Source of the DNA: Candidatus Poribacteria bacterium
GTDB lineage: Bacteria > Poribacteria > WGA-4E > WGA-3G
DNA length: 37,374 nucleotides
Reading direction: 5' to 3'
Assembly: GCA_022822085.1 (NCBI GenBank)
Contig: JAJECK010000137.1
Coordinates: forward strand, 1 to 37,374
Positions 8,879 to 15,784 of this stretch are shown here, one piece after another. The notes below the pieces were generated by a model that saw only the letters and a list, made by a program, of their open reading frames with translations, was not told the DNA's origin and did no database searches. The position numbers were made by a program, and so were the translations under genes. Within the stretch, counting starts at the first letter, position 1; each line of letters begins with the position of its first letter.

Positions 8879-8907
8879 ATGATACTACAAAAATCGGTGT
8901 TTGTCCA
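8879..8907 (-). promoter_or_regulatory. Candidate sigma70 promoter of rpsT
   Basis: On the minus strand TGGACA is separated by exactly 17 bp from TATCAT, about 50 bp before the TTG start of rpsT. Seen by eye only. Confidence 0.45.
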
Positions 8908-8932
8908 CTTTTTTTGATTTGGGGATAGAGGT

Positions 8933-8947
8933 CCTCAACGGTTGAGG
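8933..8947. repeat. Perfect 7 bp palindrome CCTCAAC-G-GTTGAGG
   Basis: A short perfect stem in the gap between the M28 peptidase gene and the rpsT promoter, next to the REP-like hairpin at 8959-8979. It may be a degraded member of the same family or part of a terminator. Confidence 0.4.
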
Positions 8948-8958
8948 TTTGTTAGCTT

Positions 8959-8979
8959 GAGTGGAAACTCCTCCTACAA
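8959..8979 (-). repeat. REP-like GTAG hairpin downstream of the M28 peptidase gene
   Basis: The minus strand reads TTGTAG-GAG then GAGT/ACTC around TTCC. It lies just past the peptidase stop codon. Confidence 0.5.
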
Positions 8980-8992
8980 CTCAAATCGAAAG

Positions 8993-10609
8993 TCACCGAA
9001 TAATCACTAACTTTTTTACGATAGAATGCGTTTCACCTTTCGATTCAACTGAAATATAGCATATATAGACACCCGGTGAGACTACTAACCCATATACAGT
9101 CTGCTGATTCCACCAGGTTCGCCATATCCGTTTGTTGAGCCTATCAACAACACCATCAATTCTTTGGATTATTTTACCACGAACATCATAAACGATTATC
9201 TTCATGCTGCTAATTTCAAGATTTCCTTCCACACGAAATTCAGTACGTTCGTTGAAACGAACAGGATTTGGGGAGATAATAATTTCCTTCAAAATGAATG
9301 CTTCATCTAAGATAACTTCCCGCTTGACAGATGCTGCACCGAGGGGAAAATGCGCTACAACAGTGATGGTGTTTGGACCGGGTGATAATGGAATCGTTGC
9401 ATGATATGTCTGTGTTTCTCTGTCTATATCAGCCCTGACTTTACTCGGATAGATTACTATGTCAATTGGATACTCTGATTGATATGTGCCTGATATTTCC
9501 AATGGATTTTGTTTGACAATGTCAGGTAACTCAAATGATAGTTCCGGTAACTTCCTATCTGGATTGAACATGTCTATAAGTAGACTATCTACTGTGATAA
9601 GTACAAGTTGTGTAACCTTAGCAACTAATCGGAAGTTGATTTTATCAACAGTATCGCCATAAGTATGATAATATGGATTTGCATTATAGTTTTGGGAATC
9701 CCGCCACGGTGTAGAACTTTCGATTAAGGTTACAGCTGGATATCCTGCCTCCCAAAAAGGTTTATGTGATGAGATATCAACAAATTCATCTTGTGTTTGC
9801 CGAATAGTCAGTCCAATGTTGTGCCATGTATTTGCAATTGCGAGTGCCCGACTAATCCAGATAGATTCCCTGTTAGCGATAACTTCAACAAAATCGCTTT
9901 TCCAGTTGTAACCTATCATATCCATATTGAAGACTGCGGCAATTTTTTCAGATTCTGGTGTCCGTAATATCTTGCTTGATTCACTGTGTTTTTTTTCACT
10001 TCCGATTGTCTGTTGGATATAGTTTCGACTGCCTAAAAATCCGAGTTCCTCACCACCCAACGCGATAAATTTAATTTCATGCTCGTATACATTTTGGCTT
10101 AGTATTTCAGCAACAGTCAACATAGCTGCCATACCTGTACCATTTTTATTTGCCCCCGGTGCGGTTGATGCTAACGGATTCCAGTTGGGTTCCTGATCAG
10201 CTTTTGTATCATAATGTGCACATATAATAAATACCCGTTTGCTTGTAGAATTCTTTTTGGGTGGCAGGGTTGCGATGACATTGCGTATTCCACTGACATT
10301 CTGCTCAGTTACTTGTAAGTGTTTGTAGCTGCGAAATTTCGTTTTGATATAATCTATAATGTTCTGTGTCGCATCTTGATGATGCGCGTTGCGCGTTCTG
10401 AAAGTCTGTTTCGTTGGAAACTGCGAGATATTGTCTTGCAGTGCTGTAACATGCGATAACAGAGAATCCGTCTGCACTTTGGTAAGAAGGTCATTACTTC
10501 TATCTGCTGATGCTGTATAGGAGGATAATAAAATCAATATCAGGACGATACATAAGGCAAAGATAGTTATGTAATAGGTCTTATTGTATGATTGTGGAGA
10601 AATTGTCAT
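8993..10609 (-). CDS. Exported M28-family peptidase-like protein with C-terminal sorting-type domain
   Basis: A 538-residue protein with a hydrophobic N-terminal segment (residues 13-34), so exported or membrane-anchored. The M28 aminopeptidase domain shows AHYDT (metal His), GGEELGFLGS (catalytic and metal Glu), NMDMIGYN (metal Asp) and YYHTYGDTVDK (metal His). However, the motif normally GAxDNxSG is GANKNGTG, with Lys155 in place of the Asp that bridges the two zinc ions. The enzyme may therefore be inactive, mononuclear or altered. After about residue 370 come Ig-like beta strands, then a C-terminal module (NPVRFNERTEFRVE, VYDVRGKIIQ, SPGVYICYI, KKLVIIR) that resembles FlgD/type IX sorting domains. 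The start is ATG 10609, with no clear ribosome site. The gene is monocistronic. Confidence 0.85.
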   Translation of the reverse strand: MTISPQSYNKTYYITIFALCIVLILILLSSYTASADRSNDLLTKVQTDSLLSHVTALQDNISQFPTKQTFRTRNAHHQDATQNIIDYIKTKFRSYKHLQVTEQNVSGIRNVIATLPPKKNSTSKRVFIICAHYDTKADQEPNWNPLASTAPGANKNGTGMAAMLTVAEILSQNVYEHEIKFIALGGEELGFLGSRNYIQQTIGSEKKHSESSKILRTPESEKIAAVFNMDMIGYNWKSDFVEVIANRESIWISRALAIANTWHNIGLTIRQTQDEFVDISSHKPFWEAGYPAVTLIESSTPWRDSQNYNANPYYHTYGDTVDKINFRLVAKVTQLVLITVDSLLIDMFNPDRKLPELSFELPDIVKQNPLEISGTYQSEYPIDIVIYPSKVRADIDRETQTYHATIPLSPGPNTITVVAHFPLGAASVKREVILDEAFILKEIIISPNPVRFNERTEFRVEGNLEISSMKIIVYDVRGKIIQRIDGVVDRLNKRIWRTWWNQQTVYGLVVSPGVYICYISVESKGETHSIVKKLVIIR

Positions 10610-10800
10610 GGTGCTTTTTGTGTAGTCTGCTTGTTAGAATCTCTATGATAAAGCGCACTAACATTCCATCTTTCTATAGTTTTGTATTTTTTTCTCTTGT
10701 AGCAAAACAGGTTTTTGAACCAGGATTTTCAGGATGAACCAAATTATCTTTATATAGTAAATCATATAATTACTTGAACACTTCTGTAGCGCAAACTTTA

Positions 10801-10914
10801 TGAAGATTAAAAAATAATTTCGGTAATGTGGCGAGGTTAGGAAACCTCGCCAGCGGCGGATCGAAACTTGCCTCGTACGGATAAAATATTACCGAATTAA
10901 TAAATTAATCTTCA
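10801..10914. repeat. Inverted-repeat element B, copy 2, inside a GTAG palindrome
   Basis: The ends TGAAGATTAA and TTAATCTTCA are perfect inverted repeats, continuing inward with mismatches to CGGTAAT and ATTACCG. An inner perfect hairpin GGCGAGGTT/AACCTCGCC starts at 10831. Outside the element the flanks GTAGCGCAAACTTTA (10786-10800) and TTTAGTTTGCG (10915-10925) also pair, so the element sits in the loop of a REP-like hairpin. Copies are at 1551-1726 and 32891-33011. Confidence 0.8.
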
Positions 10915-10934
10915 TTTAGTTTGCGTCTGATAGT

Positions 10935-10960
10935 GCACAAACTAAAAGTTTGTGCTACAA
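10935..10960 (-). repeat. REP-like GTAG hairpin
   Basis: A perfect 9 bp stem, GCACAAACT and AGTTTGTGC, with a 3-base loop, followed on the plus strand by CTACAA (TTGTAG on the minus strand). The remaining DNA of 10610-11387 holds these repeats, AT-rich sequence and no gene. Confidence 0.65.
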
Positions 10961-11192
10961 CATACTGAGTAGTTTTTGCTCCCAAAACACACCAGTATTA
11001 GTGTGAAGGTAATTCTAAAACTCACAATAAATCCTTTTCGGATTCCCGGATGACATAGAATATTTGTTAAACTTAGATATTTGTGGAGTTTTCGTACATT
11101 CTTATTTTATCATTATATTTATTGATGTGTAAAGTTTTTGTGTTGTGACACCCGGCGCCATTTAATCGTTTCACATCCCTATTGTTGTTAAG

Positions 11193-11208
11193 GAGGTTTT
11201 CTAACCTC
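11193..11208. repeat. Small hairpin GAGGTT/AACCTC
   Basis: A 6 bp perfect stem with loop TTCT in the leader region of the LamG gene. It matches the arms of element B and may be a fragment of that family. Confidence 0.4.
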
Positions 11209-11235
11209 GATCTCATTTCCTTACACTGCACAATT

Positions 11236-11256
11236 AGAAGGAAAACCCTTCTACAA
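11236..11256 (-). repeat. REP-like GTAG hairpin
   Basis: The minus strand reads TTGTAGAAGGGTTTTCCTTCT: the stem AGAAGG/CCTTCT begins within the GTAG. Confidence 0.55.
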
Positions 11257-11387
11257 ACACCAAAATTGACATTTTTTGTCAGGTATGATAGTATTATCTG
11301 CAGTCAATATTTGAACCAAACCGGAAGTATATATTCTTGAATAATACTATCTGTGTTGTTTGAAAATTAGATTAAGGAGAGAGGACG

Positions 11388-12152
11388 ATGAGAATAATTA
11401 TATCTGTTTGGACATTAACTGCACTCCTGATGTGCGTGACTATTGGTGTTTCTGCAGAAGAAGCTTTGGTGGCATACTATTCATTTGATGGTGATTCGGA
11501 CGATTCTTCTGGAAACGAAAATCATGGTGTGATTAAAGGTGCCTCAAAATGGGACAAGGGTCAATTCGGTGATGCTATCCATCTAAATGTTGGTTCACAC
11601 GTTGAAATGGCGATATCTGACACGTTACATGGAGATCTTTTCAAAACTGACCCGTTCACTATTTCTGTATGGATAAATCCGACTTTTGAAGGAGGTGAAT
11701 GGCAACAAATTTGGCGAAGTCTACCTGGTTCACCTGCAGGTCATAATACCTTATTTGTTAACTCAGCTCAAGGCTTATTGTCCTGGAGGGGCGTTGTCGC
11801 CGGATGGACTGTTTTGTGTCAGACTGATGGTGGTGACATCAAGAAGGACGAGTGGAGTCATGCTGTCGTCCAAAGTGATGGAAAGAAATTTAGGATATAT
11901 GTTAATGGTAAGTTGGCTAAAGAGACAGACTTTCAGGAAACCGGTGGTGCAAATGAAACCTACCGGCTTGGTGGTGAAGGTGGTGAAGGTTACGGTGGTG
12001 CGATTGATGATGCCGCAATTTTCTCTCGTGCCTTAAGTGAGAATGAGATAAATGCTTTGGGTGATGGATTTGATGCACTTTTGTCTGTTGAAACTAAAGA
12101 CAAACTGACAACAAGGTGGGGAAAAATCAAAGGTTTTGGATTTTCACGTTAG
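11388..12152 (+). CDS. Secreted LamG/concanavalin A-like domain protein
   Basis: A signal peptide (residues 1-23, cleaved near VSAEE) is followed by one LamG-type lectin domain: LVAYYSFDGDSDDSSGNENHG at the start, FTISVWINP in the middle, EWSHAVVQSDGKKFRIYVNG near residue 165, and IDDAAIFSRALSENEINAL at the end. Such domains usually bind carbohydrates at or outside the cell surface. The last 20 residues (KDKLTTRWGKIKGFGFSR) resemble the tail of the partial protein at the right edge (SKLATTWGKLKIR). AAGGAGAGAGG lies just before the ATG and a strong terminator follows, so this is a single-gene unit. No catalytic residues can be assigned. Confidence 0.88.
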   Translation: MRIIISVWTLTALLMCVTIGVSAEEALVAYYSFDGDSDDSSGNENHGVIKGASKWDKGQFGDAIHLNVGSHVEMAISDTLHGDLFKTDPFTISVWINPTFEGGEWQQIWRSLPGSPAGHNTLFVNSAQGLLSWRGVVAGWTVLCQTDGGDIKKDEWSHAVVQSDGKKFRIYVNGKLAKETDFQETGGANETYRLGGEGGEGYGGAIDDAAIFSRALSENEINALGDGFDALLSVETKDKLTTRWGKIKGFGFSR

Positions 12153-12172
12153 TAGGAATCCTAAGAATGAAA

Positions 12173-12211
12173 CTGAATATCTCTGAATCATTTCTGAGAT
12201 ATTCAGTTTTT
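12173..12211 (+). terminator. Rho-independent terminator of the LamG gene
   Basis: A perfect 11 bp stem (CTGAATATCTC at 12173-12183, GAGATATTCAG at 12196-12206) is followed by five T. It starts about 20 bp after the stop codon. Confidence 0.85.
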
Positions 12212-12243
12212 ATCCAAAATACTTGTAAACATTGTAGAGTCAA

Positions 12244-12447
12244 TTAGGGAGTCCCGCGTTTTTGACCTTTTTCCCATTCTCTTGCCCCTTCTCTTGTAGT
12301 TTTATTTCCAACTTTCTGAAGATGAATGTCATCGCCAAATTCACGTTGGTGTTCCCTTTCGCGTCTTTCAAGATCATTAGTAATGCCACTGCGGATGATT
12401 TTCTTGCCATCTTTTACATGATATTTGTAGGTGTCACGTTCTGCCAT
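12244..12447 (-). CDS. Minimal GIY-YIG-like protein
   Basis: A 67-residue protein that looks like the core of a GIY-YIG nuclease. TYKYHV corresponds to the GIY strand, IIRSGITNDLERREREH to the YIG strand and the catalytic-Arg helix (usually YxGxTxDLxRRxxxH), and REGAREWEKGQK to the last helix, where the metal-binding Glu sits. It lacks anything beyond the core. Similar short ORFs are common in bacteria and mostly uncharacterised. The ATG at 12447 is chosen because AAAGGAGG lies 8 nt upstream; a GTG at 12456 would overlap that site. It is divergent from the ATPase/DUF4435 pair and has its own promoter candidate. Activity and any part in defence are unproven. Confidence 0.75.
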   Translation of the reverse strand: MAERDTYKYHVKDGKKIIRSGITNDLERREREHQREFGDDIHLQKVGNKTTREGAREWEKGQKRGTP

Positions 12448-12493
12448 CGGTCTCACCTCCTTTCACAGCAGAATCAAAATTGTGTTAACGTCT

Positions 12494-12522
12494 ATTTTAC
12501 TATATTCTACATTGAAATGCAA
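12494..12522 (-). promoter_or_regulatory. Candidate promoter of the GIY-YIG-like gene
   Basis: Minus strand TTGCAT, 17 bp spacer, TAAAAT, about 45 bp before the start codon. The divergent promoter at 12551-12579 has the same TTGCAT box and spacing. Confidence 0.5.
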
Positions 12523-12550
12523 TCTTAATTATCACTTTTTTAGTTAACTT

Positions 12551-12579
12551 TTGCATTTTGCTGAAAAATGTGTTATTCT
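12551..12579 (+). promoter_or_regulatory. Candidate promoter of the PARIS-like operon
   Basis: TTGCAT, 17 bp spacer, TATTCT, about 64 bp before the ATPase ATG at 12643. Confidence 0.45.
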
Positions 12580-12642
12580 TTTATTGATTACTGACACGGT
12601 GCAAATTAGAAAGGTATTGTCGTCTAAATAAAAGGACAAATT

Positions 12643-13911
12643 ATGACTAACTATTATATAGAGTCATTTAAGGTGACCAAACTGTGGGGTCATCGAGATA
12701 TTGACTTAACTTTTAACAATGATGTGAATATATTAATTGGTCTGAATGGTTCTGGTAAAACCACTGTTTTGCACCTTTTGTATTCTATCTTATCAGTTAA
12801 TTTACAAAATCTCTTTGAAATCAATTTTGACCAAGTAGAGATTAAGTTAACGAGTTTTAAAGGTAGATCTGTACGGACGATTAAGGTTAATCATGTCGAT
12901 AATAGATTATTGAAACTCAGCATTGGAAAAAAGGTTATTCCGATCAATAAATTCTCATTTTCTGATCGAACATTTCACCAAGCCAGCTTGTTTGATGAAG
13001 GCGAACCGGTAATCAGACAATTATTGCCAAAAAAAGTTTACGATGAATTAACGTCCTTTGTTCCTATTGTTTGGCTTCCTGTAAGTCGCCGTTTGCCTGT
13101 AGCAGAAGATAAGGAAGAACGATATTCAAGGAGGGAAACTTTGGAATCGGTAGACTTACGCCTCAAGGAATTGTTAACAGGTCTCTCTCGTTATCGTTCT
13201 GAATTAAATGCACAACTTTCAAAACGTTATAGGAACTTCGAAAATCAAGTTTTGTCAGTGATACTTTATAGTAAGGAACACGACCATATTGATTCAATTC
13301 CTTCTTCCTTGCCGAACGAATCTGAAAAGAAACAATTAATAGGTGCTTTTGATGCTGCTGGACTTTTAAATGAGCAGATGCAGTCCAGAATTGAAGAGCA
13401 TTTCGCTGCTGCAGAGAAAGTAGGAAAACGGATTAGTGATAACGTCGGTTACGAATTAGAGGATATTCTTGTAGTCCCGCTTATCAGTCGAACAAAATCA
13501 ATGGTTGAATATGCAAGGAAACTTGAAAAGCATAGAAATGACATTTTTGCTCCACTACGTCTCTATGAAGACATCGTCAATACATTTTTTGAAGATAAAA
13601 CTATTATAGTTGATGAAAGTGGTAGTTTGGAAATTAAGTCGTCTTCACAATCAGCATTTAACTGGCGATTCCTTTCTTCAGGAGAGAAACAAATTTTGAT
13701 TTTGCTCACGCAAGCACTCCTTAGACTTAATAATCCTGTGGTATATATAGCTGATGAACCAGAGTTGTCGCTTCATGTAACTTGGCAAGAAAAACTTCTT
13801 GATTCATTAGAAAAAATTGGAGGACAAAAACAAATAATCGTTGCAACGCACTCTCCTGATATTGTCGGGAAATATAGGGAAAACGTAATTATTTTAGGAA
13901 AGGAGAGTTAA
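12643..13911 (+). CDS. AAA/SMC-like ATPase, AriA-type component of a PARIS-like defence system
   Basis: A 422-residue ATPase of the AAA_15/AAA_21 (OLD-like) class. Walker A is GLNGSGKT (residues 33-40), the ABC-type signature LSSGEKQIL is near 344, Walker B VVYIADEPELSLH is near 366-378, and the His switch VATHSPDIV is near 401. The middle is helical and charged, consistent with a coiled-coil or lid insert. It has no TOPRIM domain of its own. The stop codon overlaps the next start (TAATG), and that gene encodes a DUF4435 protein. This pairing is the layout of PARIS, where AriA senses a phage trigger and releases the AriB toxin. AAAGGA lies 6 nt before the ATG. Assignment to PARIS is by architecture; a different OLD-like two-gene system is possible. 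Confidence 0.8.
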   Translation: MTNYYIESFKVTKLWGHRDIDLTFNNDVNILIGLNGSGKTTVLHLLYSILSVNLQNLFEINFDQVEIKLTSFKGRSVRTIKVNHVDNRLLKLSIGKKVIPINKFSFSDRTFHQASLFDEGEPVIRQLLPKKVYDELTSFVPIVWLPVSRRLPVAEDKEERYSRRETLESVDLRLKELLTGLSRYRSELNAQLSKRYRNFENQVLSVILYSKEHDHIDSIPSSLPNESEKKQLIGAFDAAGLLNEQMQSRIEEHFAAAEKVGKRISDNVGYELEDILVVPLISRTKSMVEYARKLEKHRNDIFAPLRLYEDIVNTFFEDKTIIVDESGSLEIKSSSQSAFNWRFLSSGEKQILILLTQALLRLNNPVVYIADEPELSLHVTWQEKLLDSLEKIGGQKQIIVATHSPDIVGKYRENVIILGKES

Positions 13912-14759
13912 TGGAATTTATCCGAACTGATTCTGGAATAGTAAACACAGATCTTTTTTACCCAAATATACTTGTATTTGTTGAGGGGCATACAGATTTC
14001 CCTTTCTATGAGGAAGTACTAGGAAACTACAATTATCATCTGAAGGCACAAGGAGGAAAAACTGAATGTAAGAAATTAGTTGAGGTCCTATTAGAAAAAG
14101 ATCTTCCGTTTGTTGTTGTACTTGATGGAGATTATGGGATCCTTGAGACCAAACGTAGTAAACATAGACGTGTAGTATTACTTCATCGTTATTCATTTGA
14201 GAATTATCTTATTGAAAAGGAACCCATTGAACAGTTTTGTCGCGATTATAAGGCATCTGAGAATCGTTTAAAACAATTGGAAAACGAATATAACGCAATT
14301 CTGGATTTAACAAGACAGAAATTTGAAGAACTTATAATACTAGATGTTGCACATCAACGTGCAGAAACAGGGAAAGATGTCCTTCCAGATAAGTCTGGCC
14401 GATTTTTCAAGAAAAGTAAGAAAGTAGAATTTTCGGACAGTCAGATTGAACAACACACAAAAGCAGCCAAGAATGTTAATCAAGATGAGATTAATGAAGC
14501 AACAGCTTTAGTGAAAAAGTATCAAGAAGAACGTCGTTTTGTAGACATGATTCCCGGTCATTTTGCTTTTGGTATTATTGGGCGTTTTGTTAGTAATATA
14601 GTTGGAGGAAGCATAAAATATGATGATTTGAGAATTTATCTATCAAGAGTAGTGTGGAAATTAGTAAAGAGAAGCGACCATAACAGTTTGAAAAATCGAC
14701 TACGACAGGCAGTCCGAGATGCTGCACATATGCGTAAAATTAGTATATTTAAAACATAG
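13911..14759 (+). CDS. DUF4435 (TOPRIM-like) protein, AriB-type effector of a PARIS-like system
   Basis: A 282-residue protein with the DUF4435 hallmarks: FVEGHTDFPFYEEVL (residues 23-37, with the TOPRIM Glu), VVVLDGDYG (about 68-76, Asp pair) and YSFENYLIE (about 94-102). A Lys-rich helical segment follows (about 120-210), then a C-terminal helical domain. In PARIS the DUF4435 protein AriB is an RNase toxin, shown in E. coli to cut host tRNA when freed from AriA. Its ATG overlaps the ATPase stop by one base and is preceded by AAAGGAGAG, so the two are translationally coupled and probably made in a fixed ratio. It is followed 45 bp later by accD. The function in this organism is inferred. Confidence 0.78.
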   Translation: MEFIRTDSGIVNTDLFYPNILVFVEGHTDFPFYEEVLGNYNYHLKAQGGKTECKKLVEVLLEKDLPFVVVLDGDYGILETKRSKHRRVVLLHRYSFENYLIEKEPIEQFCRDYKASENRLKQLENEYNAILDLTRQKFEELIILDVAHQRAETGKDVLPDKSGRFFKKSKKVEFSDSQIEQHTKAAKNVNQDEINEATALVKKYQEERRFVDMIPGHFAFGIIGRFVSNIVGGSIKYDDLRIYLSRVVWKLVKRSDHNSLKNRLRQAVRDAAHMRKISIFKT

Positions 14760-14792
14760 TAAAGATTCATATCAGAGTGTTTTGAATTAGAA

Positions 14793-14798
14793 TATAAT
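14793..14798 (+). promoter_or_regulatory. Possible -10 box for a leaderless accD transcript
   Basis: TATAAT stands 6 nt before the accD ATG, so transcription would begin at or next to the start codon. No convincing -35 box is seen 17 bp upstream. Confidence 0.3.
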
Positions 14799-14804
14799 AT
14801 AAAT

Positions 14805-15572
14805 ATGTCTCCAGACACCTTTGCTTGCAGAAATTGCAATGCAGATATCAAGTTAGAAGCATTAATCAAGAACCTAAAGGTTTGTCCAGAATGTGATGCT
14901 CACTTCCCGATGAGTGCACAGGAACGGTTAGACCTTCTTGTAGATTCTGATAGTTTTGAAGAAACTGATGTAAACCTATACTCCATAGATGCGTTAGAAT
15001 TCCCTGAATATCCAGATAAACTTGAACGTGATATAACGAAAACTGGACTCAGATCAGAGATGCTTTCTGGTACAGCAGAAATCGGAGGATATTCGGTAGC
15101 AATTGCAATTGGAGATGTCGGTTTTATCGGTGGGACATGTGGTGCAGTTATCGGTGAGAAGGTAACCCGATGCATCGAGTATGCTGGAAAAAACAATTTA
15201 CCGCTCGTTATTGTATCCGTGAGTGGGGGTATGCGGATGCAGGAGGGTACTTTGGCATTGATGCAGATGGCAAAAACCGCTGCTGCATGCGCTGAATACG
15301 CAAAAAATGGTGGATTCTATATTTCGGTAGTTACAGATCCAACATTTGGTGGTGCTACGGCGAGTTACACATCGCTTGGTGATGTGATTGTTGCAGAACC
15401 CGGGGCACGTGTTGGGTTTGCGGGTCCTTTGGCTGTTGCGAGCCTACAGGAAGAACTCCCCGAAAACTTCCAGAAAGCTGAGTCATTGGTCGCGCATGGA
15501 TTTATCGACCATATTGTTCACCGAACAGGCATGAGACAATTACTGATTGACCTGCTCTCATTCGTAAATTGA
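14805..15572 (+). CDS. accD: Acetyl-CoA carboxylase carboxyltransferase subunit beta
   Basis: AccD forms, with AccA, the carboxyltransferase that moves CO2 from biotin to acetyl-CoA for fatty acid synthesis. The N-terminal zinc ribbon is visible (CRNC at residues 8-11, CPEC at 27-30). It is followed by the crotonase-fold core: GGTCGAVIGEKVTR, VSVSGGMRMQEG, PTFGGATASYTSLGD and ARVGFAGP. At 255 residues it is about 50 shorter than the E. coli protein, mostly at the two ends. There is no Shine-Dalgarno before the ATG. Instead TATAAT ends 6 nt upstream, which would suit a leaderless transcript. It lies 45 bp after the DUF4435 gene but is unlikely to be related in function. accA is not in the window. 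Confidence 0.93.
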   Translation: MSPDTFACRNCNADIKLEALIKNLKVCPECDAHFPMSAQERLDLLVDSDSFEETDVNLYSIDALEFPEYPDKLERDITKTGLRSEMLSGTAEIGGYSVAIAIGDVGFIGGTCGAVIGEKVTRCIEYAGKNNLPLVIVSVSGGMRMQEGTLALMQMAKTAAACAEYAKNGGFYISVVTDPTFGGATASYTSLGDVIVAEPGARVGFAGPLAVASLQEELPENFQKAESLVAHGFIDHIVHRTGMRQLLIDLLSFVN

Positions 15573-15784
15573 TCATGATTCTCCTATATTCCGATTGCAG
15601 CGATATGAATCTTGGTATATCATTTACATTGATGAATTGTGAATTCACGCCTTTTTCTGTCACTATATCGTAATTTTATCGTTTTAAATAAAAGCAACGG
15701 AAAAATAAGAGACATATAAATACTAATATAGATCGTTTTAATACAAACTAATTTATCCATTATACAAGGACAAAGATAATAGAA

